NCBI RefSeq assembly: GCF_002760435.1
Contig: NZ_AUUU01000021.1
Location: forward strand, 1 to 64,000
DNA from: Clostridium sp. LS
Lineage (GTDB): Bacteria > Bacillota > Clostridia > Clostridiales > Clostridiaceae
Length of the DNA stretch: 64,000 bases
Direction of reading: 5' to 3'
Below the pieces are notes generated by a model. It did no database searches. It saw nothing but the letters and a program-made list of their open reading frames with translations, and had not been told where the DNA came from. Below are positions 27,942 to 36,448 of the stretch, piece by piece. The translations under genes were made by a program, and so were the position numbers. The number at the start of each line of letters is the position of its first letter. Position 1 is the first letter of the stretch.

Positions 27942-28745
27942 TCAACCTCCTTGAACTATTACTTTCTTCATAGCTTTCCTCATAATTAATTTACCAAATC
28001 CCATTAATACTAATGCCCAAAATAATTGAAGAATAATAGTCTTCACTGCATCAATTCCCGAAATTCCTCCTGTATATATTCTAAATGGAGCATTCTGCAT
28101 GGCAGCAAAGGGTGAAAGATAAATATATTTGGTTAAATAGTCAGGAAGCAGTGGTAATGGAACAAGTCCTCCTGCAAAAAAATCTGCTAACATTACCATT
28201 GTCATTCTTACGCCTACTGAAGATACAGTAAAAAAGGTAAAAATATAAATTAACATACTATATCCAACTACAACTGCAGTTCCAACTATTACAGATATTA
28301 AAAATAGTGTAAAAGAATATATTGAAGCTGGGAGGCTGAATTTATAAGATTCTGGTAAAAAAGAAGCTAATATAAGAATAGGAAAACATCTTAACACGGC
28401 TTTAGATACTCTTATTGCGCAGCTTTTGGCAAACCACATATTATAAACATCTAATGGTCTGCATATTTCATAAGCAATATTTCCACTAGAAATTGCTTCA
28501 AATATATCATTATCTAAAAACCAAGTCATAAATAAAGCTAAAAGACTCTGTTGAAGCCATATGTAACTGGAAAGTTCTGAAATACTCATATTACTTGCTG
28601 AAGGGTTGGTTTTATAAAAACTGTGAAAAAGCATTATATACATGAACCCCCAGGCAAATTGGGTTACTATTCCGGCATAGGCAGCTGTTCTATATTGAAG
28701 GCCATTTATAAATCTCATCTTAAAAAAACTCCAATAGGTTCTCAT
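27942..28745 (-). CDS. ABC-2 type exporter permease (COG4587-like)
   Basis: 267 residues, six membrane helices, beginning MRTYWSFFKMRFINGLQYRT. Its ISSGNIAYEICRPLDVYNMW stretch parallels that of the partner permease (ISNGEFDRIMLRPRNE..), showing the two are distant duplicates that should pair as a heterodimer. The start overlaps the end of the ATPase gene by 4 bp, so the unit is translationally coupled. Confidence 0.82.
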   Translation of the reverse strand: MRTYWSFFKMRFINGLQYRTAAYAGIVTQFAWGFMYIMLFHSFYKTNPSASNMSISELSSYIWLQQSLLALFMTWFLDNDIFEAISSGNIAYEICRPLDVYNMWFAKSCAIRVSKAVLRCFPILILASFLPESYKFSLPASIYSFTLFLISVIVGTAVVVGYSMLIYIFTFFTVSSVGVRMTMVMLADFFAGGLVPLPLLPDYLTKYIYLSPFAAMQNAPFRIYTGGISGIDAVKTIILQLFWALVLMGFGKLIMRKAMKKVIVQGG

Positions 28746-29716
28746 ATCTTGTACTCCTTATAAAGGCCCACAACAACATCCTCTACTGTAGTTGAACTAA
28801 CCTGAACATCATTAATATTTACTATTGAAGACAAATATCCAATAGCTTCTGAAACAGAAATCACATTTGTATCTACTTCTATAACCGCTCTGCCATCATA
28901 TTTTTCTAAAATTTTTAACCCATTATATAATTCATTTAATTTTCCATAATAATTAAGAGTGATTGTTCTATCTTTACTAAACCTTTCTTTTAAATCATCT
29001 AATTTTCCATCTAGAAGTACTCTTCCTTTTCCTATTAGAATTATTCTCTTTGTTAATGCTTCTATATCTTGAGTATCATGAGTGGTAAGAATTACTGTTG
29101 TCTTTTTCTCTTTGTTAATGTCTTTTATAAATTCTCTAACTGAAATTTTAGATATGGAATCAAAGCCTATTGTTGGTTCATCTAGAAATAAAATTTTAGG
29201 GTCATGTATTAGTGATGCTGCTATTTCACATCTCATTCTTTGTCCTAAACTTAATTGACGAGTTGGGGTTTTTATTATATCTCCTATACTAAGCAGCTCA
29301 GTAAGCTCCTTAATATTCTTCTTATATTGATTTTCAGATACCTTATAAATATCCTTTATAAGGCTGAAGGAATCTACTACAGGCACATCCCACCAAAGCT
29401 GAGATCTTTGACCAAAGACTACACCTATATCGCGTACATGATTAATTCTGTCCTTCCAGGGAGTTCTTCCATTAATAATACACTGTCCTTTATCTGGATT
29501 TAAAATACCACTCATAATCTTTATAGTAGTACTCTTGCCAGCTCCATTTGGTCCAATATATCCGACCATTTCTCCTTCTTTAATAGTAAAGGATATATTA
29601 TCAAGAGCCTGGACAATTTCATATTTTTTGTTAAACAAAGCCTTTACAGCTTCTTTAAGGCCTTGATTCCTTTTATAAACCTTAAATGATTTAGATAGAT
29701 TTTTAACTTCTATCAT
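28742..29716 (-). CDS. ABC-2 exporter ATP-binding protein (COG4586-like)
   Basis: 324 residues. Walker A GPNGAGKST (near residue 54), Q-loop FGQRSQLWWDVPV, signature LSLGQRMR, Walker B ILFLDEPTIGFD, switch His in LTTHDTQDIE. The WWD after the Q-loop and the ~90-residue C-terminal extension are typical of the COG4586 group. First gene of the three-gene minus-strand exporter; GGAGGTG lies 8 bases before ATG 29716. It powers the two permeases downstream. Confidence 0.88.
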   Translation of the reverse strand: MIEVKNLSKSFKVYKRNQGLKEAVKALFNKKYEIVQALDNISFTIKEGEMVGYIGPNGAGKSTTIKIMSGILNPDKGQCIINGRTPWKDRINHVRDIGVVFGQRSQLWWDVPVVDSFSLIKDIYKVSENQYKKNIKELTELLSIGDIIKTPTRQLSLGQRMRCEIAASLIHDPKILFLDEPTIGFDSISKISVREFIKDINKEKKTTVILTTHDTQDIEALTKRIILIGKGRVLLDGKLDDLKERFSKDRTITLNYYGKLNELYNGLKILEKYDGRAVIEVDTNVISVSEAIGYLSSIVNINDVQVSSTTVEDVVVGLYKEYKI

Positions 29717-29923
29717 CCTATAACACCTCCTTTGATTTTTGGGTGAAATGCTTATAAATTATATCACTTTATTACCATTTTTTGAAGTTATTTAAAATAT
29801 TTTCAACAAAAAAATATAAAATCTAATTAACAGAATTCTATGATATACTAAAAATTATAGAGTAAACCATAGAAATCTTTAATATTATAATAAAATTAGA
29901 TTATTGGAAAGGCCGGGAAAATA

Positions 29924-30877
29924 ATGAGCAATATTGTATTTCTTAATTCAAGCAAAATAGATTTTGATAATAAACTGGATTTTTCATCGCTATATAAGTT
30001 AGGCAAAGTTACTAAATATGAAGATAGCAGTAATGAGAAAATTATAGAGCGAGTTAAGGATCAAGAAATAGTAATTACAAAAGAGATGACAATTGGGAGA
30101 GACTTAATTGAGAAATTCCCTCCTTGTGTTAAGTTAATCTGTGAAGCTGGTACTGGTTATAATAATATTGATATTGAAGCTGCAAAAGAAAGAAATATAG
30201 CTGTATGCAATGTACCGGGTTATAGTAGCGAGGCCGTAGCTCAGTTAGTTATTACATTTATATTGAGCTTAACTTCATCATTAAGTGAGCAGCAAAGAAT
30301 GATTGAAAATAAAAATTATGATAACTTTACTAAGTATCTTAAGGTGCCTCACTTTGAAATACAAAACAAAACTCTTGGAGTTATTGGCGCAGGAGCTATT
30401 GGCATGCAGGTAATGAAAGTAGCTAAAGCACTAGGGATGAATATACTTGTATATAGTAGAACACCAAAAGATTTAGGGGATTTAGATGCTAAATTCGTCA
30501 GTCTTGATGAACTTCTTAAGGAGAGTGATTTTGTTACTTTGCATTGTCCACTGACGCCAAATACAAAGCATCTTATTAATAAGTCTAAATTAGAACTTAT
30601 GAAGCCACAAGCTTTTATTATAAATACAGCAAGAGGTGCAATTATAAATGAAGCGGATTTAATTGAAGCCCTTAAAGATAAAAAAATTGCAGGGGCGGCA
30701 CTTGATGTTCAAGAACAAGAACCTCCAGAATTAAATAATCCACTTTTTAATATGAAGAATGTTATTCTTACTCCACATATAGGCTGGAGATGCCTTGAAT
30801 CAAGACAAAGACTTATAAACTTATTGGCTGGTAACATTGAAGCATTTATTAATAAAAAACCTATTAATATTGTTTAA
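29924..30877 (+). CDS. NAD-dependent D-isomer 2-hydroxyacid dehydrogenase
   Basis: 317 residues. Rossmann motif GVIGAGAIGMQV (near 150), catalytic Arg in NTARGAIINEADLI, Glu in DVQEQEPPELNNP and His in TPHIGW. The family reduces 2-oxo acids to D-2-hydroxy acids or the reverse (phosphoglycerate, glycerate or hydroxypyruvate dehydrogenase types); substrate not assignable. It is single, or loosely linked to the DUF2500 gene 50 bp downstream. Confidence 0.85.
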   Translation: MSNIVFLNSSKIDFDNKLDFSSLYKLGKVTKYEDSSNEKIIERVKDQEIVITKEMTIGRDLIEKFPPCVKLICEAGTGYNNIDIEAAKERNIAVCNVPGYSSEAVAQLVITFILSLTSSLSEQQRMIENKNYDNFTKYLKVPHFEIQNKTLGVIGAGAIGMQVMKVAKALGMNILVYSRTPKDLGDLDAKFVSLDELLKESDFVTLHCPLTPNTKHLINKSKLELMKPQAFIINTARGAIINEADLIEALKDKKIAGAALDVQEQEPPELNNPLFNMKNVILTPHIGWRCLESRQRLINLLAGNIEAFINKKPINIV

Positions 30878-30927
30878 TAGTCTTAGAAATATTTTATTGG
30901 AACTGTAAATATTCAGGAGGGTAATCT

Positions 30928-31266
30928 ATGGCTGGATTTCAAATAATATTCTTTATCTTTTTCGCTTTTATAGTTTTTATAAGTATTAGTAAATACATTA
31001 AAAATGAAAACTCACCGATTATATCTACAAAAGCACAGCTTATTAAGAAAATAAGAGATGTATATACCAATACAGATAGTAATGGAATAATGACAACAAA
31101 TGAAACCTTGATTTTAAAATTTGAATTAGATACTGGAAGCGAATTAAAATTTACAGTTGGAGGACGTGTTTTTAGGAGTATTCCAGAATATGAGTGGGGA
31201 ACTTTAACTTTTCAAGGGACACGCTTTCTAAAATTTGAATCGGAAAGTGGAGTTATTGAAAAATAG
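30928..31266 (+). CDS. DUF2500 domain protein, membrane-anchored
   Basis: 112 residues. Residues 3-22 form one membrane helix (FQIIFFIFFAFIVFISI), followed by a small beta-rich domain with ISTKAQLIKKI, ETLILKFELD and WGTLTFQGTRFLKFE, the DUF2500 pattern. AGGAGGG lies 8 bases before ATG 30928. Function unknown; DUF2500 proteins are thought to sit at the cell envelope. Confidence 0.7.
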   Translation: MAGFQIIFFIFFAFIVFISISKYIKNENSPIISTKAQLIKKIRDVYTNTDSNGIMTTNETLILKFELDTGSELKFTVGGRVFRSIPEYEWGTLTFQGTRFLKFESESGVIEK

Positions 31267-31278
31267 TATTTATATAGT

Positions 31279-31396
31279 TAGAAGCTGAGATTTTCTTATG
31301 TTTAGAAAGTTTCAGCTTTAATCATTTTACCCCAATTTACGCTATAATAGGCATAAAATTGGCAAAGCATAGAAAGAACGAATGATAAGAAAGAAA
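31279..31396 (+). repeat. long form of the stem-loop repeat, copy 5
   Basis: AGAAGCTGAGATTTTCTTAT, AGAAAGTTTCAGCTTTAATC, then TTTACGCTATAATAGGCATA and AAAATTGGCAAAGCATAGAA. Aligns over its whole length with 14951-15064. The stem can terminate the DUF2500 gene; GCTATAAT may start the next transcript. Confidence 0.6.
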
Positions 31397-31481
31397 AAAT
31401 AAACTGGAATTTTGTTGGTAATTATGTTAAGATATAATAGTTGGTATTTTAGGACTATAATGTAAAAAATGGGAGGAGAAT

Positions 31482-32573
31482 ATGAAAAGGTTAAAATTAA
31501 CAAAGGTAATAGCTAGTGCATTGGTAGTTGTTTCAGTATTATTGTTAAAGCCAATTGGGGCAAGTGCAGAATGGAAGCAGGATCAAAAGGGCTGGTGGTA
31601 TTCGGAGGGAAGTTCCTGGGCTACAGGCTGGAGAGTAATTGATGGAAGTTTATATTATTTTGATACAAAAGGCTACATGTTAGACAATACGCCAAATGAA
31701 TTTAGAAGTGAATATGGAATTAATAGTAGTGGCCAATTTGCAAATGTCACAATAGAAGGGAACTGGGCTTTTTGCAAACAAACGGGAGAAATAGTGGCCT
31801 ATGTAGGTTCTGACAGCAATATAGTAATTCCAGATAAAATTGATAATGTTGTAATAACAAGTATAGGAGATAGGGCATTCTATAGAAATAAGAATATAGT
31901 AAATGCAACTATTCCTAATAGTGTAAAAAATATAGAAAGATCAGCATTTGCCGGATGTACGGGTTTAACAAGCATAAACCTTCCTGCTAGCGTCAAGGGT
32001 ATAGGGGAATATGCATTATTAGGCTGTAGTAGCTTAACAAATATTTCTGTGGATAACGACAATACAACTTATAAGAGCATTGATGGAATATTATACAGTA
32101 AAGATGGAAGTAAATTATTAAATTATCCTATTGGAAGAGTTGGCGAAAAGTATATAATTCCAAATGGTGTAACAAGTATTGGAAATAGTGCATTTGCTGG
32201 AAACGTAAATTTGAAAAGTATTGAAATACCTAGCAGTGTAACAATTATTGGAGATGAGGCATTTGACGGATGTAAGAATTTAAGCAGCATAATAATTCCT
32301 AATGGAGTTGCAAATATAGGAGTTGGTATGTTTTATGGATGTACAAATTTGAGCAGCGTAAGTATTCCTGATAGTGTTATAAGTATAGAACATAGTGCAT
32401 TTCAAAACTGTACTAGCTTAAGCAGTATAACAATTCCAAATAATTCAACTATCATAAAACTTGGCGCATTTAGTGGGTGCAAGAATACTATGTTTAATGT
32501 AAAGAGTGAAACAATGAAACAATCTTTAATTAGCGCTGGAGTAAATGATAGTAAGATCATAGTAAATTCTTAA
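31482..32573 (+). CDS. secreted BspA-like leucine-rich repeat protein with cell-wall-binding repeats
   Basis: 363 residues. Signal peptide 1-29 (KRLKLTKVIASALVVVSVLL .. ASAEW). Residues 30-66 hold one or two choline-binding-type repeats (GWWYSEGSSWATGWR, LYYFDTKGYM). From about 105 on there are five or so LRR_5 (BspA) repeats of the form 'sIGdrAFygcknL-ssItIPnsV' (for example TSIGNSAFAGNVNLKSIEIP). BspA-like LRRs are used for adhesion and binding at the surface. GGAGGAG lies 5 bases before ATG 31482. Confidence 0.85.
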   Translation: MKRLKLTKVIASALVVVSVLLLKPIGASAEWKQDQKGWWYSEGSSWATGWRVIDGSLYYFDTKGYMLDNTPNEFRSEYGINSSGQFANVTIEGNWAFCKQTGEIVAYVGSDSNIVIPDKIDNVVITSIGDRAFYRNKNIVNATIPNSVKNIERSAFAGCTGLTSINLPASVKGIGEYALLGCSSLTNISVDNDNTTYKSIDGILYSKDGSKLLNYPIGRVGEKYIIPNGVTSIGNSAFAGNVNLKSIEIPSSVTIIGDEAFDGCKNLSSIIIPNGVANIGVGMFYGCTNLSSVSIPDSVISIEHSAFQNCTSLSSITIPNNSTIIKLGAFSGCKNTMFNVKSETMKQSLISAGVNDSKIIVNS

Positions 32574-32598
32574 ACTTAAACGGAAACTAAATAGTTTT

Positions 32599-32632
32599 TT
32601 AGAGTGGTGTAAAAGCTGCTCTATTTTTATTG
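32599..32632 (+). terminator. terminator of the LRR protein gene
   Basis: TAGAGTGG (32600-32607) / CTGCTCTA (32616-32623) with two wobble pairs, then TTTTTATTG. Confidence 0.6.
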
Positions 32633-32737
32633 TACAAGAAAAATAAAGAAAGAGTTGGAATGCTGTATCTTTTACGTACTTTCTATATGTCTATTTTACT
32701 TAGATCATTCCAAAACAATTAAGGAAATATAGATATG

Positions 32738-32778
32738 GGATCAATTAGAATGAGTTATAAATTCATTCTAATTGATCC
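32738..32778 (-). repeat. perfect 16-bp inverted repeat after the sugar-binding protein gene
   Basis: GGATCAATTAGAATGA (32738-32753), 9-base loop, TCATTCTAATTGATCC (32763-32778). It begins 5 bases past the minus-strand stop codon. No T-run follows on either side, so it may protect the mRNA 3' end or be a protein site rather than a classic terminator. Confidence 0.6.
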
Positions 32779-32782
32779 ACTA

Positions 32783-33826
32783 TTACTTTGTATATGGATA
32801 GTAAGGAATTCTAATTGTATTTCCGGTTTCATCAAATTTATAGTTTGTTCCGCTTAAGGGAAGTTTTCCAGAAACGAGATTCATCCCTACAGCATAAACT
32901 GCATTTGCATAATCAATTGGATTTTGTATAACAGTTCCCAGCATAACGCCTTGTTTAACTAATTCTTGTGTATTAGGTAAACCGCCAATTCCAACAACAG
33001 GAATATATTTTGAAGGGTCATTTTTATTAAATCCGTACTTTTGAAGTGCCTCAATGACGCCTATTGCCATATCATCACTATTAGCTATTATTGCTTCTGT
33101 TTTATCATCATGTCTTAAAAGAATTGCATCGATAGCATCTCTAGCGCATGTTCTATCCCAATTGCAAAAGGTAGAAGAAAGTTCTTGGGTATTCACATGT
33201 TCTTCATTAAGTTCTTGAATAGAATATTTACTTCTAGCAAGGGTTGCGGGATCATTAGCAGGACCTTTTATCATTACGTATTGTAATATATTATCCTTGT
33301 TATGGTCTATAGTTGATTTGTTAGCTTTCCAAGCATCAGCAAGAATTTTACCTTGTAGAATTCCAGATTGTTCATCATCACCACCTATAATAACAGAACG
33401 AGGATAAGTTCTAGCTAAGCTTGCTAATTGAGTACTTGGCGGTGCAAATATTATAAGAGGAATATTTTGGGGAGATATCATATTAAGTGTATTCCTAAAA
33501 ACATCTAAACTTGGATTAACTGGTTGAACTACAAAAAGGTCAAAATCATCAGTAAGTGCAGTGCTAACGTTGTCATCCTCAGTGCTTTGATTACCGTTTG
33601 AATCAAAAAAGGTAAATTCAACTTTATTAGCATTTTCTTTTTGGATGTTTTCTAAATCTTGTTTTACATTAGAAAGAAATAATTCATTAAGATCATATAA
33701 GAAAACCGCAACTCTAACTGGAGCTTGAATATTGGAGTTAGTTTGAGCATAAGCATTATATTGAATAGTATGCAATAAAAATATAGAACCTATAGCAAAT
33801 AATAGAATTCTTTTTATTATCCTCAT
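32783..33826 (-). CDS. orphan galactose/ribose-type periplasmic binding protein
   Basis: 347 residues; signal peptide (RIIKRILLFAIGSIFLLHT..AYAQ) without a lipobox Cys, then a type-I sugar-binding fold: VRVAVFLYDLNELFLSNV, IIANSDDMAIGVIEALQKYG, VPVVGIGGLPNTQELVKQG, NPIDYANAVYAVG (MglB-like). With no Cys it would be released or kept by an uncleaved signal helix. No permease or ATPase genes are nearby. It may serve a distant importer or act as the sensing partner of a kinase or chemoreceptor; that is inference. AGGAGG precedes ATG 33826. Confidence 0.8.
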   Translation of the reverse strand: MRIIKRILLFAIGSIFLLHTIQYNAYAQTNSNIQAPVRVAVFLYDLNELFLSNVKQDLENIQKENANKVEFTFFDSNGNQSTEDDNVSTALTDDFDLFVVQPVNPSLDVFRNTLNMISPQNIPLIIFAPPSTQLASLARTYPRSVIIGGDDEQSGILQGKILADAWKANKSTIDHNKDNILQYVMIKGPANDPATLARSKYSIQELNEEHVNTQELSSTFCNWDRTCARDAIDAILLRHDDKTEAIIANSDDMAIGVIEALQKYGFNKNDPSKYIPVVGIGGLPNTQELVKQGVMLGTVIQNPIDYANAVYAVGMNLVSGKLPLSGTNYKFDETGNTIRIPYYPYTK

Positions 33827-33900
33827 ATTTTGCCTCCTAGTTAAATCATAAGATATATGTTATTAGGGTATCTTAGAATTTTAAATTTATTCATTTCAAT

Positions 33901-33926
33901 AAAAAATCCCCTCTATTTTGAGGGGA
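33901..33926 (-). terminator. terminator of the HXXEE protein gene
   Basis: CCCCTC/GAGGGG 6-bp stem (33908-33925) followed on the minus strand by ATTTTTTATTG. It lies downstream of the minus-strand gene 34159-34668. The gap 33927-34158 also holds GTAAC/GTTAC at about 34121-34136 and nothing else recognisable. Confidence 0.65.
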
Positions 33927-34158
33927 ATATCGGAAAGGCTGACACCGTACAGCAGTCATTTAAACGCAAATTTTTCCATTGAGATACATAACATATAGGA
34001 AAAGATAATATATAGTTCGGAAAATTTAATGAGATGTACTGCAAGGGTTAAAGTTATGAAAATCATAAAGATGAGAACTTAAACTTCAAAGTGTATTTCA
34101 ATTTTGACTAAGGGGATGTAACGTTGGAAGTTACACCCTATTCTTTTTTAACATATAA

Positions 34159-34668
34159 TCATTCCACCAATTTGGACAACTTATTAATGTTTTTATGCAA
34201 TATCGTCATATTTACGAAAGCAAATGCAATCCCTACTGTTACCCAAATAGAAATTTCAATAACAGAGTACCCCAATATATTCTGAGCAAGTTTTAAAATA
34301 TAGCAGCATGGAATAACCGTCAACCATGCTGTTACTTCACCGGGAACATAATGACGATAGGATAATGGTAATCCTATAATATGAAATAAAATTAGATGCA
34401 CGATATTTGCCACGAGCAAACCGTACCACAAACCATAAAATCCACTAATATTCCCGATCATAGTAACGATAAGCCATAAAACCAGTTCTTCATATACACC
34501 AATTGCAAATCCAGCAGTACTTTTTGTGCCTCCAAAGGGTGTTATAGGCAGACGGACATGTTGTTTTAAATTCTTTTTGCACCAATATTTCGCCATAATA
34601 ATTTCTTCCATATCATGTACAATAAATAGAAACGGAAATAACCATACAAACCATTTTAATTCATTCAT
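34159..34668 (-). CDS. HXXEE domain membrane protein
   Basis: 169 residues with four to five membrane helices. The N-terminal H19-D-M-E-E23 (LFIVHDMEEIIMAKYW) gives the HXXEE family its name; further conserved polar residues are E in GVYEELVLW and the H-x(5)-H in VHLILFHIIG. Resembles a membrane metal-dependent enzyme or transporter, but no activity is known. Divergent from the TetR gene, which is a probable regulator. AGGAGGG precedes ATG 34668. Confidence 0.75.
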   Translation of the reverse strand: MNELKWFVWLFPFLFIVHDMEEIIMAKYWCKKNLKQHVRLPITPFGGTKSTAGFAIGVYEELVLWLIVTMIGNISGFYGLWYGLLVANIVHLILFHIIGLPLSYRHYVPGEVTAWLTVIPCCYILKLAQNILGYSVIEISIWVTVGIAFAFVNMTILHKNINKLSKLVE

Positions 34669-34821
34669 TTTTCATCCCTCCTGTACTATTTATTTTATTT
34701 ATCTACATTAATATTTCAATCATCAGTATTTAAATGTTTATGTACTTAAACTACAAAAAGTATGGAAAATGTTGTTTATCTATATAAAATATTTTAAAAT
34801 AATTGTACGGAGGAATTACAT

Positions 34822-35391
34822 ATGAATCAAAATGATTTGCGTGTTATAAAGACAAAGAAATATATAGAAGTATCTTTTATTGATTTACTAAGTCAGAAAG
34901 ACTTTAATAAAATAACAGTACAAGATATATTGGACAGGGCTTTGATTAATCGCTCTACATTCTATAAACATTATACAGATAAATATCAATTAGCAGAAAC
35001 TCTTTGTAATGAAGTATTTGACTTACTAAAAACTGGTGTAAAAGATCGGTTTAATTGTGCTAATGTAGAAGATGTCCTTATGGTTATAAAATCTTTGTAT
35101 CAGATACTATCAACCAAACGAGAAGTAATTTTAGCTCTTTTTACCATTAATACAGATACGATTCATTTATATAATGATATGTCTGATTTTTTAAAGAGAA
35201 GTTTTTACGAGCAGTATAAAATAAAAAATCTAAAGTCTCCTGACATTTTAGATTATTTATCAGAGTTATATGCAGCACTTGTTATGACTGCAATTAAGTG
35301 GTGCCTGCAAAATGATGGATATGAACAATTAACTAATCATACTCAGCTTTTTTTAAAATTAGCAGAAGTGTTTGATTATCCATGTCAATGA
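34822..35391 (+). CDS. TetR/AcrR family transcriptional regulator
   Basis: 189 residues. N-terminal helix-turn-helix: KITVQDILDRALINRSTFYK with HYTDKYQLAETL, the standard TetR_N pattern; the C-terminal ligand domain has the TetR_C_7 look (ALVMTAIKWCLQNDGYEQL). Divergent from the HXXEE gene, with a 153-bp shared intergenic region where its operator should lie; I found no clean palindrome there. ACGGAGG lies 10 bases before ATG 34822. Confidence 0.85.
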   Translation: MNQNDLRVIKTKKYIEVSFIDLLSQKDFNKITVQDILDRALINRSTFYKHYTDKYQLAETLCNEVFDLLKTGVKDRFNCANVEDVLMVIKSLYQILSTKREVILALFTINTDTIHLYNDMSDFLKRSFYEQYKIKNLKSPDILDYLSELYAALVMTAIKWCLQNDGYEQLTNHTQLFLKLAEVFDYPCQ

Positions 35392-35443
35392 ATAGTGGTA
35401 CTATAAATTTCTAGGTGTTAAAATAAGGTAAAGCTTTAAAATT

Positions 35444-35482
35444 AAATCCGCAGGCGCATAATTGTTGCTTGCGGATTTTTTA
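35444..35482 (+). terminator. terminator of the tetR-type gene
   Basis: AAATCCGCAGGC (35444-35455) / GCTTGCGGATTT (35467-35478), 12 bp with one wobble, then TTTTAT. Confidence 0.8.
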
Positions 35483-35514
35483 TAAAAAATTTAGTACAGT
35501 GTTTTTTATAATAT

Positions 35515-35967
35515 CTATTTTACAATTACAGCAGTTGGAAGTTTCATTTCTTCAGGTACATAAGAGCAACCATCTGCAGTGTTAGTTAATGTTATCATAT
35601 TTGTTGGTCTATTAATAACTTCATTATTATAATACATTGTTGTATCGCAAGTTATTAAATTTATTGCATTTACACAACCTAAATTGTACATGATTTCTTG
35701 TTCTTCTTCTAGAGAAGCACCCCTATGTTGATTGTCTTTACCATCTATAGCAAGCATAATTATGGCACCATCTTTTCTTTGTCCGATTGCTGTTTTTGGA
35801 GTAATGCCAATTTGCACATCTTTTATGTTAGCCTTTTCTTCGTTAATTATAAGCGAAGGTCCAAAGCTCAGTGCTTCTTGTGCATCAAGATCTGTTAAAT
35901 CATTTGTTGAATATTTTCCTGAAAAAATTGATTTGTAAGTGTGTATAAAGAAAAGATTGAAGGAAGG
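35515..35967 (-). pseudogene. phosphodiester glycosidase (NAGPA-domain) family, N-truncated and decayed
   Basis: The minus-strand frame from about 35967 to the stop at 35515 reads ..SGKYSTNDLTDLDAQEALSF.., IGITPKTAIGQRKDG, IIMLAIDGKDNQHRGASLEE and TTMYYNNEVINRPTN, the C-terminal half of an exopolysaccharide/NAGPA-type enzyme. The start, signal and first half are missing. The usual NLDGGGSTTMYY motif reads NLITCDTTMYY, so the Asp-Gly-Gly-Gly-Ser site is destroyed. A GTG at 35817 is only an internal codon. Confidence 0.7.
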
Positions 35968-35977
35968 TTAAAAAATG

Positions 35978-36008
35978 CTTGACCTGGAGTGAACTCCAAG
36001 TAGTAACA
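35978..36008 (+). promoter_or_regulatory. MerR-type promoter/operator (19-bp spacer) of the merR redox cluster
   Basis: -35 TTGACC (35978-35983), 19-base spacer, -10 TAACAT (36003-36008). The dyad TGGAGT-GA-ACTCCA (35984-35997) fills the overlong spacer. This is the layout that MerR proteins activate by untwisting DNA. Compare 39056-39086. Confidence 0.7.
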
Positions 36009-36045
36009 TAAGTTTAAATGATATTTATTAAAGGAGGAAATGGTT

Positions 36046-36432
36046 ATGACAATTACAGAAATGAGCAAAAGATTTAATCTTTCCCAGGACACACTCCGTT
36101 ATTATGAAAGAATTGGATTAATTCCACCTGTAAATAGAAATTCAAGTGGAGTCAGGGATTATACAGAAGAAGACTGCAAATGGATTCAGTTTGCAAAATG
36201 TATGCGTGGTGCAGGGCTTTCTATAGAAGTATTAGTAGAGTATGTAAGTATGTTTCAACAAGGAAATTCCACAATTAAGGCTAGAAAAGAACTTTTAATA
36301 GAACAAAGAAATCAGCTTTCTGAAAAAGTTAAAGAAATGCAGGAAACGTTGGATCGTTTGGATCAAAAGATTGATGGTTATGAAGAAAGAGTATTGGTAA
36401 AAGAAAAAGAATTAAAAAGAATTGATGATTAA
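36046..36432 (+). CDS. MerR family transcriptional regulator
   Basis: 128 residues from ATG 36046; AAGGAGG lies 8 bases upstream, while the in-frame ATG 36040 is only 2 bases from it. N-terminal winged HTH (ITEMSKRFNLSQDTLRYYER then IGLIPPVNRNSSGVRDYTEE), then a long dimerisation coiled coil (residues 80-125). No Cys cluster, so not a metal sensor; it resembles the AdhR/YraB aldehyde-stress group. First gene of the cluster and probable activator of it. Confidence 0.85.
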   Translation: MTITEMSKRFNLSQDTLRYYERIGLIPPVNRNSSGVRDYTEEDCKWIQFAKCMRGAGLSIEVLVEYVSMFQQGNSTIKARKELLIEQRNQLSEKVKEMQETLDRLDQKIDGYEERVLVKEKELKRIDD

Positions 36433-36448
36433 TTAAAAGGAGCGAAAA

